From assembly GCA_030694425.1 (NCBI GenBank), contig JAUXYI010000063.1, positions 121,150-154,504 on the forward strand: DNA of 33,355 nucleotides. The letters are read 5' to 3'. The notes beneath the pieces are model-generated. The model was not told the DNA's origin, made no database searches, and saw only the letters and a program-made list of their open reading frames with translations. Below, in pieces: positions 22,427 to 29,434 of the stretch (position 1 is its first letter; the number at the start of each line of letters is the position of its first letter). The DNA is from Thermodesulfovibrionia bacterium (GTDB lineage Bacteria; Nitrospirota; Thermodesulfovibrionia; UBA6902; BMS3Bbin08). The position numbers were made by a program, and so were the translations under genes.

Positions 22427-23596
22427 ATGATTAATGAAGAAGCGATAAAATCCTACCTCAGGGAAAAATTCAAGGATGTTATTCATGTGGATATCACCAA
22501 GCTTGGCGCCGGTGTACAGGGGGCTGGTTTTCTTATTGAAATGAAAACCAAAGAAGGCATTAAATCATATGTGGTAAAAGGTCTATTCCCAGAAGGCTTA
22601 GGGCATGACTATCCATCTGACAGGGCTGGCGTATTCCTTCTTGACCTTGATGAATTCAAGAATCTGCCAAAGCATGTAGAGGCTGTTGATGTGCTTGCGG
22701 AGATGGGTGACGGCTCAATAAAATCAATCGGCGGCGGTAAGGAGTATTATCTCCTGATGGAGAGGGCAGAAGGCAGGCATTATTTTAATGACCTGTTAGA
22801 ATTCTCCCGAAAAAATAAACTGGAAATCTTAGACATTGAAAAAATAAAGACAATGACATCATACCTTGCAGGGATACATTCAGTTAAAAAGGATTCAAAG
22901 GCTTTATACTGGAGAAAAATAAGGGACACCATAGGGCATGGTGAATGCCTGATGGGAGTATTTGATACCTATCCGGATGGAACCCTTAATTATGAAGAAA
23001 TGGCAGAAATAGAGAAGAAATGCATAGACTGGAGGGCGAGACTGAAACCTAAATTTAAAAGGCTCTGCCAGATACATGGAGATTTTCATCCCGGGAATAT
23101 ATGGTTTAAAAACCAGAATACAGAATACAGAACACAGAACACAGATAACCCCCCCATCCCCCCTTTACTAAAGGGGGGTGAGGGGGGATTAATCACTCCG
23201 AATTCCGAATTCAGAACTCAAATAGACTTCATTCTTCTTGACAGAAGCAGAGGCCCGTGGGGAGATGCTGCTGATGACATAACTGCATTAACAATAAACT
23301 ATATCTTTTTCTCAATAAACCATTTCGGTAAGCTTGATGGAACATATCTTGAGGCAATAAAATTATTTTATGACGAGTATATTAAAAAGACCAGGGATTT
23401 TGAGATTGATGGGGTTGTTGCACCTTTTTATGCCTTCAGGGGTATAGTAGTTGCAAATCCTGTTTTCTATCCTGACATTACACCAGAAAACAGACGCAAG
23501 ATCTTTAATTTTGTGCATGGTGTTTTAAACGATAAATCTTTCAATATTGAAAAGGTGAATGAATATATTAAAAGAATGCAAACATTTAAATGCTAA
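22427..23596 (+). CDS. Aminoglycoside-phosphotransferase-fold kinase with in-frame repeat
   Basis: This 389-residue protein has the catalytic loop of the APH/choline-kinase fold, QIHGDFHPGNIWF (Asp219), and the metal-binding Asp in FILLDRSRGPWGD (Asp272). The N-terminal lobe has KLGAGVQGAGFLIEM and SYVVKGLFP with a likely ATP lysine. Between the two motifs about 37 residues (229-265: NQNTEYRTQNTDNPPIPPLL, KGGEGG..., SEFRTQ) are read from an inserted palindromic repeat. Without them the spacing of HGDFHPGN to LLDRSRG would be the normal one. The frame is kept and the rest is intact, so the protein may fold with a surface loop. Substrate unknown. It is next to an IMPase-family gene. Confidence 0.85.
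   Translation: MINEEAIKSYLREKFKDVIHVDITKLGAGVQGAGFLIEMKTKEGIKSYVVKGLFPEGLGHDYPSDRAGVFLLDLDEFKNLPKHVEAVDVLAEMGDGSIKSIGGGKEYYLLMERAEGRHYFNDLLEFSRKNKLEILDIEKIKTMTSYLAGIHSVKKDSKALYWRKIRDTIGHGECLMGVFDTYPDGTLNYEEMAEIEKKCIDWRARLKPKFKRLCQIHGDFHPGNIWFKNQNTEYRTQNTDNPPIPPLLKGGEGGLITPNSEFRTQIDFILLDRSRGPWGDAADDITALTINYIFFSINHFGKLDGTYLEAIKLFYDEYIKKTRDFEIDGVVAPFYAFRGIVVANPVFYPDITPENRRKIFNFVHGVLNDKSFNIEKVNEYIKRMQTFKC
23111..23221. repeat. Nested palindrome inside a coding sequence
   Basis: Outer units: CAGAATACAGAATACAGAAC at the left, CCGAATTCCGAATTCAGAAC at the right. Inner unit: CCCCCCATCCCCCCTTTACT and AAAGGGGGGTGAGGGGGG, a different family. Total about 111 bases, 37 codons, no stop in the kinase frame. 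Confidence 0.75.
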
Positions 23597-23676
23597 ATGC
23601 AAAATAAAGGATTTTTTAATTAAAATTATCTTCCACAATTTTAAATTTTTATTTTTAATTTTTGAATTTTTTGGTA
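23597..23676. repeat. AT-rich repeat between the kinase and the IMPase gene
   Basis: TCTTCCACAATTTTAAATTT and TTTTTAATTTTTGAATTTTT are the inverse of the core of 3417-3578 (AAAATTGTGGAAGA shared). It fills the gap and touches the stop of the kinase gene; the IMPase start follows 3 bases later with no Shine-Dalgarno. Confidence 0.65.
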
Positions 23677-23679
23677 AAT

Positions 23680-24468
23680 ATGACCATTGCAGACTTAAGA
23701 ATAATCGGTAAACGGCTGAGGCAGGAAATTCCTCTGCTAATAGGGCAGCCTGATGTGAGCAGTCCGCTTGGCAAGGGTGCAAGCGGCGATTTGACATATC
23801 CGATTGACAAAAAGGCTGAAGAAATAATTTTTGAGGAGATAGAAAAACTTAATAAGCCTCTTACAATTGTGTCGGAGGAGTATGGATTTAAGGATATAAA
23901 AGGCGGCGGGATTAAATTTTTAATAGACCCGATTGATGGAAGTAAGAATGCAATGACCGGCGTACCGCTTTTTTCCACATCAATAGCCATAGTAGAAGGA
24001 GAGACCATAAAATATACCTCAATAGGTTATGTTATAAATTTAATAAATGGCGATGAGTTCTGGGCTATAAAGGGGGAGGGCAGTTTTTTTAATGGTAAAC
24101 CCATTAAAACACAGCAGGATGAATCATTTAATGTAATTACTTATGAGGCACAGACTCCGAAAATAGATATTCCAAGGATTATTCCGCTTCTTTCTTTATT
24201 CAGAAGGGCAAGATGTCTTGGCTCAACAGCTATTGATATGGCCCTTTTAGCTCAGGGTGGTGTGAGCATGTTTATTACTCCTGCGCCGTCAAGGAGCTTT
24301 GACTTTGCTTCGGGTTATTTACTAGTAAGAGAAGCAGGGGGAATTATTACGGACCTCAAAGGAAATAAAATAGATGACACGCCCGTGGGGATTGAAAAGG
24401 CATCACCTCTTCTTGCATCTGCAAATGAAGGACTTCACAGAAAGGCATTAGAGGTGTTGAAAGGGTAA
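23680..24468 (+). CDS. Inositol monophosphatase/fructose-1,6-bisphosphatase family phosphatase
   Basis: From the ATG at 23680 the protein has 262 residues (an upstream TTG at 23662 is read from the repeat). It has the lithium-sensitive phosphatase motifs: EE in IVSEEYG, the metal signature FLIDPIDGSKNAM, LGSTAIDMALLA, and SFDFASGYLLVREAGGII in place of WDxAAG with the metal Asp kept. The short size and the DPIDGSKNA form are like archaeal and thermophile IMPase/FBPases, which dephosphorylate inositol phosphate or fructose bisphosphate. With two PFKs in the window, an FBPase role is worth considering, but the sequence does not decide. It follows the APH-fold kinase gene. Confidence 0.92.
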   Translation: MTIADLRIIGKRLRQEIPLLIGQPDVSSPLGKGASGDLTYPIDKKAEEIIFEEIEKLNKPLTIVSEEYGFKDIKGGGIKFLIDPIDGSKNAMTGVPLFSTSIAIVEGETIKYTSIGYVINLINGDEFWAIKGEGSFFNGKPIKTQQDESFNVITYEAQTPKIDIPRIIPLLSLFRRARCLGSTAIDMALLAQGGVSMFITPAPSRSFDFASGYLLVREAGGIITDLKGNKIDDTPVGIEKASPLLASANEGLHRKALEVLKG

Positions 24469-24487
24469 AAGGGAAAACTTTTAGGCT

Positions 24488-24784
24488 TTAATCCAAGATA
24501 TCTTCTTGTGGTAAGATTTGTTTCCCATGCCTTATTGTTAATATAGAAATTTCATTCTGTCTGAGCCTATAGATGATTCTATAGTTGCCGTAAAAGATTT
24601 CTAGAATATCCATCCTTTTGGTTTCTGGTACTTTTCGTCCACTTTTTGGGAAGTCCTTTAACCGGCCTACTTTTTTGAAAACTTTATTAATCCACTTAGC
24701 CGCTGCATCAGGATTATCTTGGGCTATGTACTGAGCAATCTCAGACATTCGTTCAATAGCAAGAGGAGACCAAACTATCTTCAT
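24488..24784 (-). CDS. ParE/RelE-family toxin
   Basis: This 98-residue protein starts MKIVWSPLAIERMSEIAQYI and continues AQDNPDAAAKWINKVFKKVG, the normal helical hairpin of the ParE group. It ends with GRKVPE..., EIFYGNYRIIYRLRQNEISI and LTIRHGKQILP, the RIIYR and IRHGKR-like strands of the family. ParE toxins act on gyrase and RelE on ribosome-bound mRNA; ParE is nearer by motif, but the target cannot be fixed. The start overlaps the antitoxin stop by four bases (ATGA), so the two are co-translated. Confidence 0.9.
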   Translation of the reverse strand: MKIVWSPLAIERMSEIAQYIAQDNPDAAAKWINKVFKKVGRLKDFPKSGRKVPETKRMDILEIFYGNYRIIYRLRQNEISILTIRHGKQILPQEDILD

Positions 24785-25062
24785 TTGCCAATCTTCTTCA
24801 ATATCAGAGCCTTTGCCTTTTCGTGTTCCACTGCTTTACCTTTTTCAATTTGTTTTTCACCCACTTGAATATCCTCTAAGAGCTCAATTCTTTCCAATAT
24901 ATTTTCATATTCATTAACATCCATTAACACGGCTACGCCTTTTCCATGTTGTGTAATAACCACGGGGCGTTTAGTATCATGAACCTGCTTCAAAAATGAT
25001 GTGACACCAGCCCTAAAATCAGATATAGGATGAACATCTTGGCTAACGACTAATCTCCGCAT
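24781..25062 (-). CDS. Phd/YefM-family antitoxin
   Basis: The 93-residue protein has VHPISDFRAGVTSFLKQV, then RPVVITQHGKGVAVLMDVNE and YENILERIELLEDI, the usual Phd/YefM sequence. The N-terminal domain binds DNA as a dimer and the C-terminal helix binds the toxin. AAAGGAGG is six bases before the ATG. The pair lies alone between plus-strand and minus-strand genes and carries its own operator at 25078-25112. The remaining gap to the next gene (25113-25330) shows no gene that I can recognise. Confidence 0.92.
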   Translation of the reverse strand: MRRLVVSQDVHPISDFRAGVTSFLKQVHDTKRPVVITQHGKGVAVLMDVNEYENILERIELLEDIQVGEKQIEKGKAVEHEKAKALILKKIGK

Positions 25063-25077
25063 AGAAGACCTCCTTTA

Positions 25078-25112
25078 TGTACAATATTATGATATATTAA
25101 CTGTACAATATT
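25078..25112 (-). promoter_or_regulatory. Operator-like repeats before the Phd/ParE pair
   Basis: TGTACAATATT occurs twice (25078-25088, 25102-25112) with the centre ATGATATATTAAC between. TGTACA is itself a palindrome. The repeats are 24 bases apart, just upstream of the ribosome site. Binding by the antitoxin is the expected regulation; a precise promoter is not clear. Confidence 0.55.
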
Positions 25113-25330
25113 CATGATTGAAAAAACAAGTTAGATTAACGTCAAGGTGTTATCCTGTCGTCTTTCCCATGCTCATATTATGCCAAGTTTGATATTCATA
25201 CTGCAAAATTTAACCGAAAGAAGAAGGCAATTACCAATGCTTATCTGAAAAGAAGAAGATTATTTTGGAGATGGGTTTTATAATAGTGAGGAATTTGTGC
25301 AGATGATATGTTAAAACGGGGTTATGTCTT

Positions 25331-25693
25331 TCAAGGCATTTTCACATTTATCTCATAACTTCCGACTGACACTTTATCTGCAATGCCTTTTTTCCACAGA
25401 AGGTCAACAACCTTTGCCCTTGCTGCATTGGGAATCATGATTATTAATTTTACTCCAAGACCGGCAAGAGCCTTCCATTCATCAGTTTTTTCAGGAGTTA
25501 TGCTTTTCTCAGTCTCAACCTCCATAACAGCAAGAACCATACCATGATTGCCGAGAATTAAATCAGGATAATGCCCTTTGAATTCGCTCTTTTTTTCTCC
25601 GTCAAGATTTATGTTTATCTCCTTGTAATCCCTTGAGAGTTTCTGCTTAAAGTATGTAACAAGCCAGTCATGAATTAACTTTTCATTATCCAT
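25331..25693 (-). CDS. Small conserved protein, possibly a PD-(D/E)XK-like fold
   Basis: The 120-residue protein is not recognised by name. It begins MDNEKLIHDWLVTYFKQKL, then has GHYPDLILGNHGMVLAVMEV followed by ETEKSITPEKTDEW. The PDLIL...x13...EVET pattern resembles the Asp and Glu of small nuclease-like domains, but the catalytic lysine position is Thr, so activity would be lost or different. LGVKLIIMIPNAARAKVVDL and GIADKVSVGSYEI look like a strand-helix-strand. No signal peptide or membrane segment. It lies between repeats and a TA pair; function unknown. Confidence 0.7.
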   Translation of the reverse strand: MDNEKLIHDWLVTYFKQKLSRDYKEININLDGEKKSEFKGHYPDLILGNHGMVLAVMEVETEKSITPEKTDEWKALAGLGVKLIIMIPNAARAKVVDLLWKKGIADKVSVGSYEINVKMP

Positions 25694-25708
25694 AGTTTTT
25701 TGTTTTAT

Positions 25709-25827
25709 CCGCAGATTACTCAGATTTACACAGATTTTTTATATAAGTTTTTATTTCATCTGTGTCATCTGCGTAATCTGTAGATTAATTATTTATTCAT
25801 ATACTAAGTCTGCATTAATCTGTGGCA
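25709..25827. repeat. Second CCACAGATT-family element
   Basis: Left arm: CCGCAGATTACTCAGATTTA, CACAGATTTTT. Right arm: TCATCTGTGTCATCTGCGTA, ATCTGTAGATTAAT and TAATCTGTGGC. The arms are inverted and would form one long hairpin as at 861-1008. Confidence 0.75.
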
Positions 25828-25835
25828 AAATAATT

Positions 25836-26804
25836 TTATAATTTTATCTTGTATGTAAGATTTACTATAAAATCAGGCGCACCCGATGTATTGATATCCT
25901 CTGATAAAGAAAGCTCAAAACTGTTTTTCCCGGAACTGTATCTGCCGCCAAGTACAAGAAGATATGCTGCCCTGTCAACAGCCAGAAGGTCTGTTTTAGG
26001 ATATATCGCTGATTGACCCTGAATCTGGGCAAGCAGACTGAAGCTTTTTCCTAAAGCTGCCTCTATTGCTGCGCCGCCGTAAACATAATCCTCTAAATTT
26101 ACCTTCTGGTATCCCTTAACATCGCCGGGGAATACAGCGCCAAAATTCCAGTACGTCATAACAGCATCAGAAATGCTTTTATCAAGCAGGATAGAGACTC
26201 CTGCATCTACACTCCCGTTGCCATAACCTTTTTTAGCGCTTCCTGAAGGCAGTTCAATATCTCCTTTTATGCTCAAATTAAATCCATTTGATGAAATCAA
26301 AGGCTTTTTAAATGCAAATCTTATATCTCCTATTCCTATCCCTGTCTTGCCTTTAATAACTAAGTCACCGTCTCTCCTAACCTCATAGAGAAAATCATTC
26401 AGCGGTCTATTGCTCCTTCCATAGTCAGGAAAGCCAAAGGCGCTGTGGTAACTGTCAAGGAAGCCGTCCATAAAACCATCGCTGAAAACAAGCACAGGCA
26501 TATCCATATCAAATTCAATAAAGTCTTTTATAATCCTTTTGTACCTGAAGTTAAGCTCTGTAATCTCCATATCCAGATGAATAACATAGTTGCTTGAATT
26601 CTGCACTGTATAAGTGCTTGAGTGTGAAAGGCTCGCAGAAAAAGAACTTTCCATTGAAGCCTTTTCTAAATACGGCTCGTTTGCATGGATGAATATAGGA
26701 TATTGGTTTTTTACCTGAAGAGGGCCTTCAAAGGAATAAACAACAGAAGAAGAAAAAACAATTAATGAAACAATAAGTAAAAACAAATAACGGACGATTT
26801 TCAT
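25836..26804 (-). CDS. Outer-membrane-type protein, DUF3187-like
   Basis: The 322-residue protein has an N-terminal signal peptide (hydrophobic 6-23, then VYSFEGPLQVKNQYPIFIHA). The mature chain has the sequence GPLxVxNQxP near its start, as in DUF3187 proteins, and then alternating amphipathic strands with many aromatic residues and a C-terminal strand NLTYKIKL. The segment GKTGIGIGDIRFAFKKPL and repeated GxxS/GxxG strands fit a beta-barrel of about 12 strands. Likely an outer-membrane barrel protein of unknown function. It starts six bases after the pgk stop, so it is probably co-transcribed with pgk. DUF3187 membership is recalled, not computed. Confidence 0.8.
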   Translation of the reverse strand: MKIVRYLFLLIVSLIVFSSSVVYSFEGPLQVKNQYPIFIHANEPYLEKASMESSFSASLSHSSTYTVQNSSNYVIHLDMEITELNFRYKRIIKDFIEFDMDMPVLVFSDGFMDGFLDSYHSAFGFPDYGRSNRPLNDFLYEVRRDGDLVIKGKTGIGIGDIRFAFKKPLISSNGFNLSIKGDIELPSGSAKKGYGNGSVDAGVSILLDKSISDAVMTYWNFGAVFPGDVKGYQKVNLEDYVYGGAAIEAALGKSFSLLAQIQGQSAIYPKTDLLAVDRAAYLLVLGGRYSSGKNSFELSLSEDINTSGAPDFIVNLTYKIKL

Positions 26805-26809
26805 GGTGT

Positions 26810-28129
26810 TTACTGTTTTTTTGCCTGCCTTTCTTTATTTTCTATCAAAGCCTGTACAGGTTTTAATCCATATGGGCTGCCCTGCTCTATTGCAGTAAGG
26901 ACTGCTCCTCCGCCTGTAAAAAAATAATAGTGGGCATTATCAAGGACAGAGATATACAGTCCCGGACAAAGATCCTTAAATTCCTGAAGCGTATCGCCGC
27001 CTCCATACATTTTTAATGCCGAAGCATTTTTGTCTATTGTCTCATCCAGCGCCTTAGAGCCAAGGGTAAAATGAGGAGTAAATCCCATTACTGCATTAAC
27101 AAAAATAGTCTTTGCATTAAGAATGACCTCTGAAACCCTCTTATTAACAAATGACCTTGGGTCAATATCAAGGACATAATTATATTGATTACCCCTTTTA
27201 AAATCGTTAAGCAATATAGTCCTGTATTTCCCTTCAACTTTTCCTTCAATGGTGTCTGACTCAACAATGTACGGAAGCTCTATGATTTTCTGTTTTTCCT
27301 TATCCATATTAACAAGCTCTTTTGCAGCATCTATGTCAGAATCACTGACTCCTTTAATAGAAATGCCGTATTTGGCGCAGAGGTATGTATTGTAGATGAC
27401 CCCGCCGAGGATTAGATTATCAGCCTTCTGGTAAATCGCATAAAGAGGCCCTATTTTAGTGTCATATTTAGCGCCAGCGATGACCGCAAGAAAAGGCCTT
27501 TCAGGCTCTATAACACGGCTCAGGTTTTCTATCTCTTTTTGCATGAGAAACCCTGCATAAGAAGGTATATGCTTTGTTACATCGTAAGTAGAAACATGGG
27601 GCTGCCACGAACCAAAGGCGTCATTTACATACACATCTGCAAGATTTGCAAGCTGAACAGCAAAACTGTCTCTGAAAACACCCTTATCTTCTTCACCGCT
27701 GAACCACCTCGTATTAGGCAGATATATGCCGCTGATTTTCCTGTTTTTTAAGTCTTCAATAGCAGGTTTTAGAGAATCACCCATGCCGGTTATACCGTTT
27801 TCGCTGTCAATATCAAATTTCGGGATATATAAATTAGTGTGGAGCTTCCGGTTAAGATATTCAACAACAGGCTCCACAGAATTATTTGGACTGCAAATAA
27901 TCTTCCCTGTTTTTTTATCTTTTGGTCTTCCCACATGGGTCATAAGAATCGGCCTGCCGCCGCGTTCAACAATGTAGTAGAGGGTGCCGAGGGTCTGGTC
28001 AATTCTGAAAGGGTCTCTGACAATGCCTTTTTTTACGACATTGTGGTCAAACCTGACAAGGACTACCTTTCCATTAAGGTCAGCTTCCTGAATAAGCGGA
28101 AGATTTTTATTCAGATTATTTATTTGCAT
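26810..28129 (-). CDS. pgk: Phosphoglycerate kinase-like protein, divergent
   Basis: This 439-residue protein has the PGK layout. Kept motifs: VLVRFDHNV (Asp and Asn of RVDFN), HVGRPK, LPNTRWFSGEE with Arg, the ADP site GAKYDTKIG with both lysines, GGGDTLQEF and FTGGGAVLTAIEQG. Odd: canonical FGTAHRAHAST reads FGSWQPHVST, so a substrate-binding arginine is absent. VDFNVPL is FDHNVVK, and the chain is about 40 residues longer than usual. It may be a specialised paralogue rather than the main glycolytic enzyme, which would be elsewhere. It lies in a run rimI-pgk-DUF3187 after mfd-tsaB. The ATG has no strong ribosome site. Confidence 0.88.
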   Translation of the reverse strand: MQINNLNKNLPLIQEADLNGKVVLVRFDHNVVKKGIVRDPFRIDQTLGTLYYIVERGGRPILMTHVGRPKDKKTGKIICSPNNSVEPVVEYLNRKLHTNLYIPKFDIDSENGITGMGDSLKPAIEDLKNRKISGIYLPNTRWFSGEEDKGVFRDSFAVQLANLADVYVNDAFGSWQPHVSTYDVTKHIPSYAGFLMQKEIENLSRVIEPERPFLAVIAGAKYDTKIGPLYAIYQKADNLILGGVIYNTYLCAKYGISIKGVSDSDIDAAKELVNMDKEKQKIIELPYIVESDTIEGKVEGKYRTILLNDFKRGNQYNYVLDIDPRSFVNKRVSEVILNAKTIFVNAVMGFTPHFTLGSKALDETIDKNASALKMYGGGDTLQEFKDLCPGLYISVLDNAHYYFFTGGGAVLTAIEQGSPYGLKPVQALIENKERQAKKQ

Positions 28130-28187
28130 AGTCCCTGATAAATCCCATATGTTATACCATACTGATTTAACTTATTTCCCCGTCCTG

Positions 28188-28204
28188 ACAGGCGAGACGC
28201 CTGT
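28188..28204. repeat. ACAGGCG...CGCCTGT palindrome before pgk
   Basis: ACAGGCG and CGCCTGT are separated by AGA and embedded in GTCCTG...TATTGGCGG. It lies between rimI and pgk. The surrounding sequence also has TTCGTTTTTCATA twice (28218 and 28243), the second copy covering the last codons of rimI. It may end or attenuate transcription. Confidence 0.55.
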
Positions 28205-28235
28205 CCTATTGGCGGTTCTTCGTTTTTCATATCAA

Positions 28236-28724
28236 CTACCCTTCGTTTTTCATAAAACTTTTGACATTACCATGAGCCGTAGACAATCCCATGATAATTG
28301 CATTTTCGTACGGTTTGTCATAATAACTAATTCTTTTTCCCATTACTTTAAATCCAAATTTTTCATAGAGTTTTATAGCTGCTGTATTGGATTCCCTTAC
28401 CTCAAGCGTTATTAAATTTATATCAGGCTTCAATCGTTTTAATTCATTAAGTGCATCTCTGAGAAGCATACTTCCTATGCCTTTACGTCTGAAGTCAGGC
28501 AGAACAACGAGGTTCAGTATATGAGTAATATCGAGAATAGTTCTTACACAAACGTAACCAATAATCTGATTATTAAGAACCGCAACTTTTAGGATTGTAT
28601 CCTTACACCCTAGTTCATATTCAAAAGACCTTATATCCCATGGGGTGGTAAAACACGTTTTTTCTATTCTATCAACCCCGGGAAGGTCTTTATACAGCAT
28701 TTCTCTAATTACTATTCCTTCCAA
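28236..28724 (-). CDS. rimI: Ribosomal protein acetyltransferase RimI-like
   Basis: The 162-residue GNAT-fold protein has the acetyl-CoA loop DFRRKGIGSMLL (about 77-88), ITLEVRESNTAAIKLYEKFG with Asn, and the RimI ending YYDKPYENAIIMGLS. RimI acetylates the N-terminal alanine of S18 in bacteria; members next to TsaB are standard. It starts inside the end of tsaB with a 13-base overlap. The last 14 residues (TAHGNVKSFMKNEG) are beyond the usual end and run toward a short duplicated sequence. Confident of family, less so of substrate. Confidence 0.93.
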   Translation of the reverse strand: MEGIVIREMLYKDLPGVDRIEKTCFTTPWDIRSFEYELGCKDTILKVAVLNNQIIGYVCVRTILDITHILNLVVLPDFRRKGIGSMLLRDALNELKRLKPDINLITLEVRESNTAAIKLYEKFGFKVMGKRISYYDKPYENAIIMGLSTAHGNVKSFMKNEG

Positions 28725-29395
28725 TGAATCTCTGCCTCTGATTTTCTTATATAAAAAGGTGTGAGGGTAACGGGGTCTGTAGTTATGCCTTCTTTTAATT
28801 TCTCAATAGCTATCTCGGCGACGCTTGATGCAGATGGAGACATCTTTGATGCAGGCGCAAAGATTACATTGCCCTTTAGCGTATCCATAATGAGTTTTTT
28901 ATATATTTTTGCTCCATCGCCTGTGAAAACTGTTTTACCCTTAATATTTTTTAGAAGGTCAGCAGGATTTATTGCAGTTTCAGGCATAATCTTCTTGCAT
29001 ACGGCATCTTCCCATTTATAGAAAGCGGCATATACTTCATTTTTTCTTGCATCGAGCATCGGGCAGATAAGGTGCGAGCAAAATGGCAGTATCCTTGCAA
29101 AGGCATCAAGGGTTGGCACAGGCACAAGAGGTTTCTTTGCTGCATAAGAGAAACCCTTTGCAGTGCTGAGTCCGATTCTGAGTCCTGTAAAAGAGCCCGG
29201 ACCAATAGATATGGCAAATGCATCAATGTCTTTTATGGAAAGACGGGAGGCATTTAACAGATAGTCAATAGATGATATCAATCTTTCGGAATGTGCAACA
29301 TTAATATTTAGCTTTACTTCGGCAATAAGCTCTTCATCGTCAACAATCGCAATGCTGCCAGCCATTGTGGCTGTTTCTAATGCAAGAATTTTCAT
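28712..29395 (-). CDS. tsaB: tRNA threonylcarbamoyladenosine biosynthesis protein TsaB
   Basis: The 227-residue ASKHA-fold protein begins MKILALETATMAGSIAIVDD, then has GPGSFTGLRIGLSTAKGFS and VPVPTLDAFA, DARKNEVYAAFY, all typical of TsaB (YeaZ). TsaB has lost the catalytic metal site of TsaD and supports it in making t6A37 on tRNAs reading ANN codons. The window has tRNA-Ile(GAT), a substrate, but not close by in operon terms. It is downstream of mfd by 39 bases and overlaps rimI. Confidence 0.95.
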   Translation of the reverse strand: MKILALETATMAGSIAIVDDEELIAEVKLNINVAHSERLISSIDYLLNASRLSIKDIDAFAISIGPGSFTGLRIGLSTAKGFSYAAKKPLVPVPTLDAFARILPFCSHLICPMLDARKNEVYAAFYKWEDAVCKKIMPETAINPADLLKNIKGKTVFTGDGAKIYKKLIMDTLKGNVIFAPASKMSPSASSVAEIAIEKLKEGITTDPVTLTPFYIRKSEAEIHWKE

Positions 29396-29434
29396 AGATG
29401 GTAGTTTAACGAAAATGCCTTACAGAGTAAACTG

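Noticed and set aside
25113-25330. Gene between the Phd/ParE pair and the 120-residue protein
   Set aside because: All frames are short and without ribosome sites or known motifs.
28120-28230. 36-codon frame MKNEEPPIGQASRLSGRG...
   Set aside because: It is read through the ACAGGCG palindrome and into the pgk start; the ASRLSG string is a known by-product of such repeats.
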